Notes: generated by a model from the letters alone, not told the origin. A stretch of DNA of 64,000 bases from Rubrivivax rivuli (GCF_004016505.1 NZ_SACR01000004.1:558001-622000), one strand, 5' to 3'; positions 9,064-18,789 are shown, counted from the stretch's first letter. A program made the numbers and translations.

Positions 9064-9402
9064 ATGAGCCCCCCTGAAGCCACCATCGACCTCGACACCA
9101 TGCGCGCCTCTGCCGCCGAGGCCTGCCGCCTGATGAAGGTCCTGTCCAACCCCGACCGCTTGCTGCTCTTGTGCCAGCTGGCGCAAGGCGAACGTTGCCC
9201 CAGCGACCTGGAAGCCGAACTCGGCATCGTGCAGCCCACGCTCTCGCAGCAGCTGGGCGTGCTGCGCGACGAAGGCCTGGTGGCCACGCGCCGCGACGGC
9301 AAGCGCATCCACTACCACCTAAGCAGCGACCGTGCCCGTGCCGTGATGCAGGTGCTCTACGCGCAGTTCTGCGCCCCGGCTTCCGCAGCCCCCTCCGCTT
9401 GA
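9064..9402 (+). CDS. ArsR-family repressor, BigR-like sulfide sensor
   Basis: A 112-residue winged-helix protein with recognition segment SDLEAELGIVQPTLSQQLGVL. Cys37 and Cys103 are 66 residues apart, the same spacing as the redox pair Cys42/Cys108 of BigR as I recall it. In BigR, disulfide or persulfide formation between these cysteines releases DNA. The start at ATG 9064 is a choice: TTG 9031 is upstream and ATG 9100 internal, and no strong Shine-Dalgarno distinguishes them. It is divergent from the dioxygenase gene across a perfect palindrome, and the YeeE genes follow it closely, so it probably represses both. Confidence 0.85.
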   Translation: MSPPEATIDLDTMRASAAEACRLMKVLSNPDRLLLLCQLAQGERCPSDLEAELGIVQPTLSQQLGVLRDEGLVATRRDGKRIHYHLSSDRARAVMQVLYAQFCAPASAAPSA

Positions 9403-9415
9403 AAAGGCTCTCAGC

Positions 9416-9853
9416 ATGACCATCGACTGGCTGCATTTCACCCCCTGGGCCTCCTTGGCCGGCGGGGTCCTCCTGGGCGTCGCCTCGGCGCTCTTCATCC
9501 TGCTCAACGGCCGCGTGCTGGGCATCAGCGGCATCGTGGGTGGCCTGCTGCGCCCGCGGGCCGGCGACACCACCTGGCGCCTGGCTTTCCTGGCCGGCCT
9601 GATGGCCGCGCCGCTGGTCTACGGGCTGCTCGCGCCAGCGGGGTTCGTGCAGGCCCCGCGCATCGATGCAGGCTACGGCCTCGTCGCCATCGCCGGCCTG
9701 CTGGTGGGCGTGGGCACGCGGTATGGCGCTGGTTGCACCAGCGGCCACGGGGTCTGCGGGCTCTCGCGGCTGTCGCCGCGTTCTCTCGTCGCCACGCTGA
9801 GCTTCATGGCCGCGGGCTTCGCGATCGTGTTTGTCGCTCGTCACCTGTTCTGA
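9416..9853 (+). CDS. YeeE/YedE-type sulfur transporter half, first subunit
   Basis: A 145-residue membrane protein with about four hydrophobic segments and the YeeE motif [21 protein letters not shown]-like stretch near residue 103 (here [16 protein letters not shown]). The family moves thiosulfate or related reduced sulfur compounds, and pairs of half-size proteins accompany BigR-type repressors in other proteobacteria. It starts 13 bases after the ArsR stop and ends 11 bases before the second half, so the three are one operon. Confidence 0.85.
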   Translation: MTIDWLHFTPWASLAGGVLLGVASALFILLNGRVLGISGIVGGLLRPRAGDTTWRLAFLAGLMAAPLVYGLLAPAGFVQAPRIDAGYGLVAIAGLLVGVGTRYGAGCTSGHGVCGLSRLSPRSLVATLSFMAAGFAIVFVARHLF

Positions 9854-9864
9854 AAGGCCAGCCC

Positions 9865-10299
9865 ATGAACCGCGTCTCTGAATTCCTCGTCGGTTTGCTC
9901 TTCGGCCTGGGCCTGTTGCTGTCGGGCATGACCGACCCCGGCAAGGTGCTGAGCTTCCTCGATCTCTTCGGCGCCTGGGACCCCTCGCTCGCCTTCGTGA
10001 TGGGCGGTGCCATCGCCGTGGGCCTGTTCGCCTTCGCGCTGGCCAAGAAGCGCAGCACCGCCTTCCTGGGCGGCGCCATGCAGCTGCCGACTTCGAAGGA
10101 CATCGACCGCCGGCTCGTGCTGGGCGGCGTGACCTTCGGCGTGGGTTGGGGCCTGGCCGGCTTCTGCCCGGGCCCGGGCCTGGTCTCGCTGGCAGCCGGC
10201 CAACCCAAGGCCGCGGTGTTCGTGGCGGCCATGGTCGCCGGCATGCTGGTGTTCGAACTCGCCGAGCAGCAGCGGCAACGCCGCGCGGTGGCGGCGTGA
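9865..10299 (+). CDS. YeeE/YedE-type sulfur transporter half, second subunit
   Basis: A 144-residue membrane protein (DUF6691-like) with four hydrophobic segments and the conserved Cys motif GLAGFCPGPGLVSLA near residue 99. It complements the preceding half transporter. A longer frame from 9733 overlaps that gene and is rejected because ATG 9865 begins the recognisable protein (MNRVSEFLVGLLFGLGL). The spacing to the SulP gene is only 7 bases. Confidence 0.85.
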   Translation: MNRVSEFLVGLLFGLGLLLSGMTDPGKVLSFLDLFGAWDPSLAFVMGGAIAVGLFAFALAKKRSTAFLGGAMQLPTSKDIDRRLVLGGVTFGVGWGLAGFCPGPGLVSLAAGQPKAAVFVAAMVAGMLVFELAEQQRQRRAVAA

Positions 10300-10306
10300 A
10301 GGCCGT

Positions 10307-12058
10307 ATGAAGGTTTCCAGCGGCTCCACCGTCGCGGCGTGGCGGCGCTGGTTGCCCACGCTGCCGGTGCTGCAGTGGGGGCGCCAGTACAACCGCGACA
10401 CCCTGGCCAGCGACAGCGTGGCCGCGCTCATCGTCACCGTCATGCTGATCCCGCAGAGCCTGGCCTACGCCATGCTCGCCGGGCTGCCCCCCGAGGTGGG
10501 CCTCTACGCCAGCGTGGCACCGCTGCTGCTGTACGCGCTATTCGGCAGCAGCCGTGTGCTGGCGGTGGGCCCGGTGGCGGTGGTGTCGCTGATGACGGCC
10601 ACGGCGCTGGGCGACTTGGCCGCGGCCGGCACGCCGGCCTACGCGGGCATGGCACTGACGCTGGCGCTGCTGTCGGGCCTGATCCTGCTGGCCATGGGCT
10701 TGCTGCGCTTGGGTTTCCTGGCGCACTTCCTGAGCCATCCTGTGATCTCGGGCTTCATCACGGCCTCGGGCTTGTTGATCGCCGCCAGCCAGCTCAAGAC
10801 GCTGCTCGGCATTCCCGCGCAGGGTGGCGACTTTCTCGCTCTGCTGAGATCGCTGCTGGCCCACGCCGGACAGCTTCACGGCCTCACGGCCGGGGTGGGC
10901 CTGATCACGCTGGCCTTCCTGTTCTGGTGCCGCTCGGGCCTGAAGCCGTGGCTCGTGCGGCTGGGGCTGGCGCCGCGCAGCGCCGATCTGCTGGCCAAGA
11001 CCGGGCCGGTGCTGGCCATCGCGCTGACCACCCTGCTGAGCTGGGCGTTGGGCTGGCAGGCCCAGGGCCTGAAGGTTGTCGGTCCGGTGCCGCAAGGGTT
11101 GCCGCCGCTGACGCTGCCGGCCTTCGATCTGGCCTCGTGGCAACCGCTGCTGCTGCCTGCCGTCCTGATCAGTGTGGTGGGCTTTGTCGAGTCGGTGTCG
11201 GTGGGCCAGACGCTGGCGGCCAAGCGCCGGCAGCGCATCGAGCCCGACCAGGAACTCGTCGCCCTGGGCGCCAGCAACCTGGGTGCGGCCTTCACGGGCG
11301 GGCTGCCAGTGACGGGGGGCTTTGCGCGCTCTGTCGTGAACTTCGATGCCGGGGCGCAGACGCCGGCGGCCGGCATCTACACCGCAGGCGGCCTCTTGCT
11401 GGCCTCGCTGTTCCTGACGCCTGCGCTGGCGCACCTGCCGCAGGCCACGCTGGCGGCCACCATCGTGGTGGCGGTGCTGTCGCTGGTCGATTTCGGCATG
11501 CTGCGCGACACCTGGGCCTGGTCCAAGCCCGACTTCGCCGCGCTGGCGGCCACGCTGGCGGGCACGCTGCTGCTGGGCGTGGAAGCGGGCCTGGTGCTGG
11601 GCGTGGCCTTGTCGCTGGCGCTGTTTCTCTTCCGCACGAGCCGGCCGCACATCGCCGAGGTGGGGCGCGTGCCGGGCACCGAACACTTCCGCAACGTGCA
11701 GCGCCACACGGTGCAGACGAGCCCGCGCGTGCTGAGCCTGCGCGTGGACGAGAGCCTGTACTTCGCCAATGCCCGCGCGCTGGAAGACCGCATCAATGAC
11801 GAAGTGGCCTCGCGGCCGGCGCTGGCGCACGTGCTGCTGCAGTGCTCGGCCATCAACGACATCGACGCCAGCGCGCTGGAAAGCCTGCAGGCCATCGACC
11901 AGCGCCTGCAGGCCTCGGGCATCCAGCTGCACCTGTCGGAAGTGAAGGGCCCGGTGATGGACCGCCTCCAGCGCAGCCGCTTCCTGCCCGGCCTGAGCGG
12001 CCGTGTGTTCATGAGCCAATACCAAGCCTGGTTGGCGCTGGCGCCCGACGCAGCGTGA
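10307..12058 (+). CDS. SulP-family anion permease with STAS domain
   Basis: A 583-residue inner-membrane protein. The N-terminal 430 residues carry the SulP transmembrane core (VTVMLIPQSLAYAMLAGLPP, GSSRVLAVGPVAVVSLM, TGGLPVTGGFARS). The C-terminal 110 residues form a STAS domain with the DIDASALESL motif. SulP proteins carry sulfate, bicarbonate or other anions; the operon with persulfide and YeeE genes suggests movement of oxidised sulfur, perhaps sulfate or sulfite, but the substrate is not readable from sequence. Confidence 0.9.
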   Translation: MKVSSGSTVAAWRRWLPTLPVLQWGRQYNRDTLASDSVAALIVTVMLIPQSLAYAMLAGLPPEVGLYASVAPLLLYALFGSSRVLAVGPVAVVSLMTATALGDLAAAGTPAYAGMALTLALLSGLILLAMGLLRLGFLAHFLSHPVISGFITASGLLIAASQLKTLLGIPAQGGDFLALLRSLLAHAGQLHGLTAGVGLITLAFLFWCRSGLKPWLVRLGLAPRSADLLAKTGPVLAIALTTLLSWALGWQAQGLKVVGPVPQGLPPLTLPAFDLASWQPLLLPAVLISVVGFVESVSVGQTLAAKRRQRIEPDQELVALGASNLGAAFTGGLPVTGGFARSVVNFDAGAQTPAAGIYTAGGLLLASLFLTPALAHLPQATLAATIVVAVLSLVDFGMLRDTWAWSKPDFAALAATLAGTLLLGVEAGLVLGVALSLALFLFRTSRPHIAEVGRVPGTEHFRNVQRHTVQTSPRVLSLRVDESLYFANARALEDRINDEVASRPALAHVLLQCSAINDIDASALESLQAIDQRLQASGIQLHLSEVKGPVMDRLQRSRFLPGLSGRVFMSQYQAWLALAPDAA

Positions 12059-12134
12059 CATTTGCACCGGCGGCTGCGGCGGCTGCGCGCGAAGATGCCG
12101 CCACTGCAACGCCACAGCTTTGCGAACCACTGCC

Positions 12135-12434
12135 ATGAACGCCGTCGCCCCCATCGCCCTGACCGGCATGAACGCCGCCCAGCACACGCTGCGCAGCCAC
12201 GCGCACAACCTGGCCAACCTGGGTACCGAGGGGTTCCGGCGCGAACGCGTGCAGCAGGCCACCCTGCCTGGCGGAGGAACCGGCACGTCTGTCGTGCGCT
12301 TGCCCGTGGCCGGCGCGGCGATGGCTGAGGACCTCGTTGGCCAGATGCAGGCCAGCCACGCCTTCGCCGCCAACCTGGCGGTGTTCAAGACGGCGCGGCA
12401 GATGTCGCAAACCTTGCTCGACCTGCAGGCCTGA
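12135..12434 (+). CDS. small flagellar rod-like protein, orphan
   Basis: A 99-residue protein combining an N-terminal flagellar-rod pattern (GMNAAQHTLRSHAHNLANLGTEGF, resembling the ANNLANxxTxGF signature) with a C-terminal segment like the FlgC/FlgG end (LVGQMQASHAFAANLAVFKTARQM). These are the two helices that pack together in axial flagellar proteins, with almost all of the middle missing. No other flagellar genes are in the window. It may be a reduced relative with an independent role, or a minor rod component. The start at ATG 12135 is preferred over 12120. Confidence 0.6.
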   Translation: MNAVAPIALTGMNAAQHTLRSHAHNLANLGTEGFRRERVQQATLPGGGTGTSVVRLPVAGAAMAEDLVGQMQASHAFAANLAVFKTARQMSQTLLDLQA

Positions 12435-12493
12435 GGCGGTTTCCGTCACGGCACCGCAGGCCTTCGGCGTCAGGGGCCGGCAAGTCGCGGACC

Positions 12494-12499
12494 TAGAAT
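12494..12499 (+). promoter_or_regulatory. candidate -10 box for ppa
   Basis: TAGAAT, five of six consensus bases, 39 bases before the ppa start. No clear -35 was found at the right distance. Confidence 0.4.
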
Positions 12500-12538
12500 C
12501 TGCGGTTGTCCTGAAGCCTTGCCACGAGAAAACACGCC

Positions 12539-13078
12539 ATGAGCCTGCTCAACGTTCCCCCCGGCGCGAAGGCGCCCCAAGAGTTCAACGTCATCATCGA
12601 GATCGCGATGAACGCCGACCCCGTGAAGTACGAGGTCGACCATGACACCGGCGCACTGTTTGTCGACCGCTTCATGAGCACCGCCATGCACTACCCGTGC
12701 AACTACGGCTACGTGCCGCGCACGCTGGCCGACGACGGCGACCCGGTGGACGTGCTGGTGGTCACGCCGCTGCCGCTGTTGCCGGGCTCGGTGGTGAAGT
12801 GCCGTGCGCTGGGCATGCTGCGCATGGACGACGAAGCCGGTGGCGACAACAAGCTGATCGCGGTGCCCACCGAGAAGCTGCTGCCCTCCTACGCCCACAT
12901 CAAGAAGAGCGAAGACCTGCCGGAACTGCTGCTGAAGAGCATCCAGCACTTCTTCGAGCACTACAAGGATCTGGAGCCCGGCAAGTGGGTGAAGGTGGTG
13001 GGCTGGGCCGATGCCGACGCCGCGCGCACCGAAATCACGCAAGGCATCAAGAACTACAGCGAGAAGCACCCGGGCTGA
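12539..13078 (+). CDS. ppa: inorganic pyrophosphatase
   Basis: Cytoplasmic family I enzyme that hydrolyses pyrophosphate to two phosphates, pulling biosynthetic reactions forward. The 179-residue protein is full length and has the metal-binding signature [10 protein letters not shown] near residues 65-74, with YPCNYGYVP just before it. It stands alone, with its own probable promoter, and converges on the FemAB-like gene. Confidence 0.96.
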   Translation: MSLLNVPPGAKAPQEFNVIIEIAMNADPVKYEVDHDTGALFVDRFMSTAMHYPCNYGYVPRTLADDGDPVDVLVVTPLPLLPGSVVKCRALGMLRMDDEAGGDNKLIAVPTEKLLPSYAHIKKSEDLPELLLKSIQHFFEHYKDLEPGKWVKVVGWADADAARTEITQGIKNYSEKHPG

Positions 13079-13118
13079 ATCCCGAGTCGGCGCCCGCCGG
13101 GGCGCGCGGGCCTGTTGT

Positions 13119-14309
13119 TCAGGCCTCAGGCACCGGCGGCGTCTTGAACGGCGTGTGCTCACGCAGTTCATCCACGTACTGCGCTATGCCCTGGCCCTCC
13201 TGGGCCAGGAAATCTTGCACGGCGGCGGCGAAGCGTTCGTCACGCAGCCAGTGCGCCGAGCCTGTTGCCACCGGCAGCAGCCCGCGCGCCATCTTGTGCT
13301 CGCCTTGGGCGCCACCCTCGAAACGCCGGTAGCCGTGGGCCAGGCACCAGGCCAGCGGCTGGTAGTAGCAGGCCTCGAAGTGCAGGCAGTTCACCGGCTC
13401 GGTGCAGCCCCAGTAGCGGCCCCAGGCCGCACGGCGCTCTGCGTCCACCGCGATGAGCGAGGCCGCGATGGGTTCGCCCTCACGGCGCGCCACGAACATC
13501 ACCCAGTGCTGCGGCATCTGCGCCGACATCAGCGCGAAGAACTCGCGCGTCAGGTAGGGCGTGCTGTGGTGCGCCTGGTAGGTGAGGGTGTAGCAGCGGT
13601 AGAAGAAGTCCCACAGCGCCTCGGTGATGGCTGCGCCTTCGTGCGTGGTGAAGGTGATGCCCTGCTCGGCCACGCGCCGGCGCTCCTGCTGGATCTTCTT
13701 GCGCTTGTCGCGCTGCAAACGCGCCAGCAGTTCGGTGAAGTCGGCCGCCGGTGCGGCTTCGTCCTGCGTCCAGTGGAACTGCACGCCGGCGCGCAGCATC
13801 CAGCCGGCTTCGGCGAAGGCTTGCCGGTCGGCCTCGTCGCCGAAGAGCATGTGGGCCGATGACAGCCGCGCTTCGCGTGCGAACTGCCCGATGGCCGCCA
13901 CCAGTGCCGTGCGGGCGGCCGCGTCGCGCGCCAGCAGCCGCGTGCCGGGCACGGGCGTGAAGGGCACCGCGCCCAGCAGCTTGGGGTAGTAGCGCAGGCC
14001 GTGGCGGCGGTAGGCGTCGGCCCAGGCCCAGTCGAAGACGTACTCGCCGTAGGAATGGCTCTTCAGGTACAGCGCCGTGGCAGCCTGCAGTTCGCCATCC
14101 AGCTCCAGCGTGATGAACTGCGGGGCCCAGCCGGTGTCGGGCACGGCACTGGCCGAGTTGTGCATTGCAGCCAGGTACTCGTGCCGCATGAAGGGTGTGG
14201 GCGCGGCCTGCGCGGCCAGCAGCGAGTTCCAGGCAGGGGCATCCAGCGCCGAGGGATCGCTGTGAACCCGGATGACATAATCTTTTTCGATGCTGGTGTG
14301 CTGCGACAT
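13119..14309 (-). CDS. FemAB/GNAT-like acyltransferase (DUF482-type)
   Basis: A 396-residue soluble protein of the peptidogalycan biosynthesis/recognition group. Recognisable segments are TPFMRHEYLAAMHNSASA, SHSYGEYVFDWAWADAYRR, KRKKIQQERRRV and GYRRFEGGAQGEHKMARG. The fold is a tandem GNAT as in FemX. Family members are found in many proteobacteria, but their substrate is not established to my knowledge. It is divergent from nadE, with 51 bases between the starts that must hold both promoters. Confidence 0.8.
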   Translation of the reverse strand: MSQHTSIEKDYVIRVHSDPSALDAPAWNSLLAAQAAPTPFMRHEYLAAMHNSASAVPDTGWAPQFITLELDGELQAATALYLKSHSYGEYVFDWAWADAYRRHGLRYYPKLLGAVPFTPVPGTRLLARDAAARTALVAAIGQFAREARLSSAHMLFGDEADRQAFAEAGWMLRAGVQFHWTQDEAAPAADFTELLARLQRDKRKKIQQERRRVAEQGITFTTHEGAAITEALWDFFYRCYTLTYQAHHSTPYLTREFFALMSAQMPQHWVMFVARREGEPIAASLIAVDAERRAAWGRYWGCTEPVNCLHFEACYYQPLAWCLAHGYRRFEGGAQGEHKMARGLLPVATGSAHWLRDERFAAAVQDFLAQEGQGIAQYVDELREHTPFKTPPVPEA

Positions 14310-14360
14310 TCAGGGCCGATCAGGTGTTCAAGACGCAGGGCTCAAGGACGTGAAAAAGAC

Positions 14361-16046
14361 ATGCTGAAAGCGGCCCTGGCACAGATCAACGCCACCGTGG
14401 GCGACCTCGCCGGCAACGCCCGCCTGCTGGCCGCCTCCGCCCGCCAGGCCTATGCCCAGGGCGCACAACTGGTGCTGGCCCCCGAACTGGCCCTGACCGG
14501 CTACCCGCCCGAAGACCTGCTGTTGCGCCCGGCCTTCATGCAGGCCTGCGCCGACACGCTGGCCGCGCTGGCCGCTGAGTTGGCCGATTGCGAGGGCCTG
14601 CACCTCGTGGTGGGCCACCCGCACCAGTTCGGCCTGCGCGGCGATGTTAGGTCGAAGTCCCACGCGGTGCAGCAGCGCTTCAATGCAGCCTCGGTGCTGG
14701 CAGGGGGCCGCGTGCTCGGCACCTACTGCAAGCGCGAACTGCCGAATTACCAGGTCTTCGACGAGCGCCGCTACTTCGCCTCGGGCCGCGACCACGGCCA
14801 GGACCCGCTGGTGCTGGACATTGGCGGTTTGCGCATCGGCCTGCTGATCTGCGAAGACGCGTGGTTCGAGGAACCCGCAGCGGCCGCCGCCGCCGCTGGG
14901 GCGCAGCTGCTGTGTGTGCTGAACGCCTCGCCCTTCCACCTCGACAAAGCCGGCGAGCGCGAGGCCCGCATGGCCGAACGTGCGCGGGCCGTCGGCCTGC
15001 CTTTGCTCTACGCCCACCTGGTAGGCGGGCAGGACGAGGTGGTCTTCGACGGCGCCTCGTTCGCGCTGAGCGCCACCGGCGGGGTGACCGCACGCGCGCC
15101 GGCTTTCGAGCCCGCGCTGCTGATGCTGGACATCGCCGCCGATGGCACGCCGCGCGGTGACATCGCCCCTGTGCCCGAAATCGAAGCCCAGGCCTGGGCC
15201 GCGTTGGTGACGGGCGTGCGCGATTACCTGGGCAAGAACGGCTTCCCGGGCGCCATCATCGGCTTGTCGGGCGGCGTCGATTCGGCCCTGGTGCTGGCCC
15301 TGGCGGTGGACGCCATCGGTGCCGACAAGGTGCGCACGGTGATGATGCCCTCGCCCTACACGGCCGACATCTCCTGGATCGACGCGCGCGACATGGCCGA
15401 GCGCCTGGGCGTGCGCTATGACGAGATTGCCATCGAGCCGATGTTCGAGGCCTTCCGCAGTGCGCTGGCGCCGCAGTTCGAGGGTCGCGCCGAAGACACG
15501 ACCGAAGAGAACCTGCAGGCGCGCATTCGCGGCACGCTGTTGATGGCGCTGTCGAACAAGCTCGGCCACATCGTGCTGACCACCGGCAACAAGAGCGAGA
15601 TGGCCACGGGGTACTGCACGCTGTATGGCGACATGGCCGGCGGTTTCGCGGTGATCAAGGATGTGGCCAAGACCCTGGTCTACCGGCTGTGCGAGTGGAA
15701 GAACCGCCAGCCCACCCGCCGCGCCGATGGCAGTGTGGGGCCCGTGATTCCCGAGCGCATCCTGACCCGCGCGCCCTCGGCCGAACTGCGGCCCAACCAG
15801 ACCGACCAGGACAGCCTGCCGCCTTACGAGGTGCTCGACGCCATCCTCGCGCGCTACATGGAGGAAGACCAGGGCATCGAGGAGATCGTGGCTGCCGGCT
15901 ACGCAAGGGCCGACGTCGAACGTGTCACACGCCTGATCAAGTTCAACGAGTACAAAAGGCGGCAGGCGCCCGTGGGTATCCGCATCACCCATCGGGCCTT
16001 CGGGCGGGATTGGCGCTACCCCATCACCTCGAAGTTCCGTGCTTAA
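14361..16046 (+). CDS. nadE: glutamine-dependent NAD+ synthetase
   Basis: Last step of NAD synthesis: deamido-NAD plus ATP and glutamine gives NAD. The 561-residue protein has an N-terminal nitrilase-type glutaminase (Glu in APELALTGYPPEDL, Lys in KRELPNYQVFDERRYF, catalytic Cys in LLICEDAWF near residue 164) followed by the ATP-pyrophosphatase synthetase domain (LSGGVDSA near residue 302, TGNKSE later). ATG 14361 gives the usual N-terminus. The PII gene follows after 36 bases, so the two are probably co-transcribed. Confidence 0.96.
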   Translation: MLKAALAQINATVGDLAGNARLLAASARQAYAQGAQLVLAPELALTGYPPEDLLLRPAFMQACADTLAALAAELADCEGLHLVVGHPHQFGLRGDVRSKSHAVQQRFNAASVLAGGRVLGTYCKRELPNYQVFDERRYFASGRDHGQDPLVLDIGGLRIGLLICEDAWFEEPAAAAAAAGAQLLCVLNASPFHLDKAGEREARMAERARAVGLPLLYAHLVGGQDEVVFDGASFALSATGGVTARAPAFEPALLMLDIAADGTPRGDIAPVPEIEAQAWAALVTGVRDYLGKNGFPGAIIGLSGGVDSALVLALAVDAIGADKVRTVMMPSPYTADISWIDARDMAERLGVRYDEIAIEPMFEAFRSALAPQFEGRAEDTTEENLQARIRGTLLMALSNKLGHIVLTTGNKSEMATGYCTLYGDMAGGFAVIKDVAKTLVYRLCEWKNRQPTRRADGSVGPVIPERILTRAPSAELRPNQTDQDSLPPYEVLDAILARYMEEDQGIEEIVAAGYARADVERVTRLIKFNEYKRRQAPVGIRITHRAFGRDWRYPITSKFRA

Positions 16047-16421
<375 letters not shown>

Positions 16422-16443
16422 AGCCCGCAGGCCCCGTCCGCGC

Positions 16444-17058
16444 TCAGATGCGCGTGTAGTCGTCGGGGCCGGTCGCGGCGCGCGCCTGCTCAGCCAGGCG
16501 CAGCATCAGGGCCACCGGGTCGGTGCCCACCTCCAGCACGGCGTTCTGCGGCGCCGACAGGAAACCTTCCGAGACGCTGTGTGCCATGAAGCGCAGCAGG
16601 TCGTCGTAGTAGCCCGCCACGTTCAGCAGCCCGATGGGCTGGTCGTGGTACTTCAGCTGCCTCCAGGTCCACACCTCGTACAGTTCCTCCAGCGTGCCGA
16701 TGCCGCCAGGCAGCGCGATGAACACATCGGCGCGCTCGGCCATCATCTGCTTGCGCACGTGCATGGTGGGCACCACGTGCAGTTCGTGCAGGCCTTCGTG
16801 GCCCACCTCCATCTGCTTCAGGGTCGCGGGGATGATGCCCACCACGCGGCCGCCAGCGGCCAGCGTGGCATCGGCCACCTCGCCCATCAGGCCGACCTTG
16901 CCGCCGCCGTAGACGAGCTGCCAGCCGCGTTCTCCGATGGCCCGCCCGAGGGCCCGCGCTGCGGCGGTGTAGGCCGGCTGCGCGCCATGGCGGGCACCGC
17001 AATAGACGGTGACGCTGAAGGGGGCGGAGTTGGGCGGCGTGGCGGGCATCGGTGGCAT
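16444..17058 (-). CDS. LOG-family protein (TIGR00730)
   Basis: A 204-residue Rossmann-like protein with [17 protein letters not shown] and the hallmark [16 protein letters not shown], characteristic of the LOG family. Characterised members release free cytokinin base from its nucleotide; in many bacteria they hydrolyse purine nucleotides or are annotated as lysine decarboxylase in error. The start at 17058 is chosen over 17049 without strong support. It lies 20 bases after the RDD gene and is the last gene of the minus-strand run. Confidence 0.85.
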   Translation of the reverse strand: MPPMPATPPNSAPFSVTVYCGARHGAQPAYTAAARALGRAIGERGWQLVYGGGKVGLMGEVADATLAAGGRVVGIIPATLKQMEVGHEGLHELHVVPTMHVRKQMMAERADVFIALPGGIGTLEELYEVWTWRQLKYHDQPIGLLNVAGYYDDLLRFMAHSVSEGFLSAPQNAVLEVGTDPVALMLRLAEQARAATGPDDYTRI

Positions 17059-17078
17059 GCCGCGCAGGGGCGGCCGTT

Positions 17079-17630
17079 TCAGGAATTGGGAGCGGTGGTC
17101 TTGCCGCGGGCCTTGCGGGGCGGCAGCTTCCAGCTTATCAGCCGCGTGCCGCAGACCGCATCGTGGAAGAACTGGCGCTGCGGATGCAGCCACACCAGGC
17201 CGGCGTAGGCGATGACGCCGGCGCTCAGCGCACCGAAAGTCACGCCGCTGCCCGTCAGACCGCTGAGCCACACGGCGGCCAGTGCCGGCAGGAACCACAG
17301 CCAGGCCAGCAGGTAGCGGCACAGGGCCCGCAAGGGGCGCACGGGCTGACCGTCGCGCGTGACGAGGCGGATGTGCCAGGTTTGCATGGCCAGGGTCTGG
17401 CCGCTGCGCCACCAGAAGTACACGAAGTAGACGCCCAGCACTGCGAAGAGGAAGGCACGCAGGCCGGCGGTGCCGACCAGCGCATGCGTCTGCCGCGTGA
17501 CGATGCCGTAGAACAGGCCGGCGATCATCACGACGCCGAACAGCAGCACGCCTTCGTACAGAAAACATGCCATGCGCTGGCGCAGGCGCGGCGCCGGCGT
17601 GTCCGCCGGTGGCACCTCAGGGAAATTCAT
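17079..17630 (-). CDS. RDD-family membrane protein
   Basis: A 183-residue inner-membrane protein with four or five hydrophobic stretches and the RDD pattern [17 protein letters not shown] near the N-terminus, then [17 protein letters not shown]. The family has unclear function. Its start overlaps the stop of the DUF3106 gene by 4 bases, so it belongs to the sigma-factor operon by translational coupling. Confidence 0.85.
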   Translation of the reverse strand: MNFPEVPPADTPAPRLRQRMACFLYEGVLLFGVVMIAGLFYGIVTRQTHALVGTAGLRAFLFAVLGVYFVYFWWRSGQTLAMQTWHIRLVTRDGQPVRPLRALCRYLLAWLWFLPALAAVWLSGLTGSGVTFGALSAGVIAYAGLVWLHPQRQFFHDAVCGTRLISWKLPPRKARGKTTAPNS

Positions 17631-18358
17631 GGGGTCTCGTTCTTGTCCGGGGACGAAGCCGCGGCTGCCCTGACTGCGGCGCCCTGCGGCCCGCGTTGCG
17701 GCAGCAGCGTGGCGCGGTCGACAAAGCCCGGCGTGGCGGCGATCTTCGGCAGCCCGGGTTGGTGGTGCGGCGGCGGTGCCGCGCGCGTGGTGATGGGCGT
17801 CGTGGTCGCGCCCGGCCGCGCCTGCTGCACGCCCGGTGTCACGGTCTTGGTGGGGGCCGGTGCGGGCGCGCGCACGATGTTGCGCTTGGCGGTTCCGGCC
17901 GCGCTCGGCGTGGCGCTGGCCGCGGTTTCCGCGGCTGCAGCACCGCGCACCGCCGGTTTGGCGTTCTGCGCCAGGCGGGCGCGTTCTTCTGGCGCCAGCG
18001 CCTGGTAGGCGGCCCAGCGCGCCTGCCGCTCTTCATCGGGCAGGTTGCGCACTTCCTGGAACTGCTGGCGTGCCGTGCTGCGCTGCGCAGGCGTCATGCG
18101 CGCCCATTCGGTCATGCGCGCCTGCAGGCGTTGCTGCTCGCCCGCCGGCAGTTTCGGGTAGCGGGCTGCGACTTCCAGCCACTTGAGGCGCCGGTGGGCC
18201 TCTATCTGCGCCCAATCTTTCTTCAGCGGCGACAGCACCTGCTGCTGTTGGGGCGTCAATGCGGCCCAGGCCGGGCCCGACTCGGCGGACGCCCCGCCCC
18301 CGCCCAGCAGCAGGGCTGCCAACAGCAACAGGCACCGCAGTCCGGCGCTCACGGTCAT
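17627..18358 (-). CDS. DUF3106 secreted protein
   Basis: A 243-residue protein with an N-terminal signal peptide (LLLLAALLLGGGGASA), then a helical region with the repeated pattern W-x-x-L-T/A-P-x-x-Q/E (WAALTPQQQQVL, RMTPAQRSTAR, ALAPEERARL), followed by a Pro/Ala-rich tail. The pattern is that of DUF3106, seen widely in Burkholderiales and resembling periplasmic stress sensors of the CpxP/RseB-neighbour sort only in broad outline. It overlaps both neighbours by 4 bases. Confidence 0.8.
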   Translation of the reverse strand: MTVSAGLRCLLLLAALLLGGGGASAESGPAWAALTPQQQQVLSPLKKDWAQIEAHRRLKWLEVAARYPKLPAGEQQRLQARMTEWARMTPAQRSTARQQFQEVRNLPDEERQARWAAYQALAPEERARLAQNAKPAVRGAAAAETAASATPSAAGTAKRNIVRAPAPAPTKTVTPGVQQARPGATTTPITTRAAPPPHHQPGLPKIAATPGFVDRATLLPQRGPQGAAVRAAAASSPDKNETP

Positions 18359-18789
18359 TGCGATGGCGCCGTGCGCAGGTATTCGGCAAAGCCGGGGTCG
18401 GAGTAAGCCGTTGGCGGGAGGCTGTCGGTGAGCAGCTGGGCGTCGATGTCAGCCGCTGCCAGCATGCGCTCGCGAGCCGTCCACTGCTCGATGGCCACGA
18501 GGCCGGCCACCATCAGCAGCAGCGGCAGTGCCAGCGCCAGCCGCTCTCGCCACGGCGCGAAGCCGGCCAGCGCGGCAGAACGGCCGGTGCCCAGCACCAC
18601 GTGCCCAGGCGATGCAAGGGGCTGGCGCGACAGGCGGGCACGCGCCAGGGCCTGTTCGCGCGCCACCCGCAGTCGCTCGCTGACCTCGTGCGACGTGCCG
18701 TCAGCGCCCATGCTGAGGCCGGTGGCCAGCCGCGCGCCCAGGCGCGCCTCGATGGCGGGCGTGTGGGTGCCGTAGCGGCTGCGGATCAT
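18355..18789 (-). CDS. DUF3619 single-pass membrane protein, possible anti-sigma factor
   Basis: A 144-residue protein with a soluble N-terminal part (about 1-78), one transmembrane helix (LALALPLLLMVAGLVAIEQW, about 84-103) and a short outer part. It overlaps the sigma factor gene by ATGA. Position directly downstream of an ECF sigma gene and a one-helix topology fit an anti-sigma factor. DUF3619 has no proven function that I know of, and no zinc-binding HxxxCxxC motif is visible. Confidence 0.75.
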   Translation of the reverse strand: MIRSRYGTHTPAIEARLGARLATGLSMGADGTSHEVSERLRVAREQALARARLSRQPLASPGHVVLGTGRSAALAGFAPWRERLALALPLLLMVAGLVAIEQWTARERMLAAADIDAQLLTDSLPPTAYSDPGFAEYLRTAPSQ

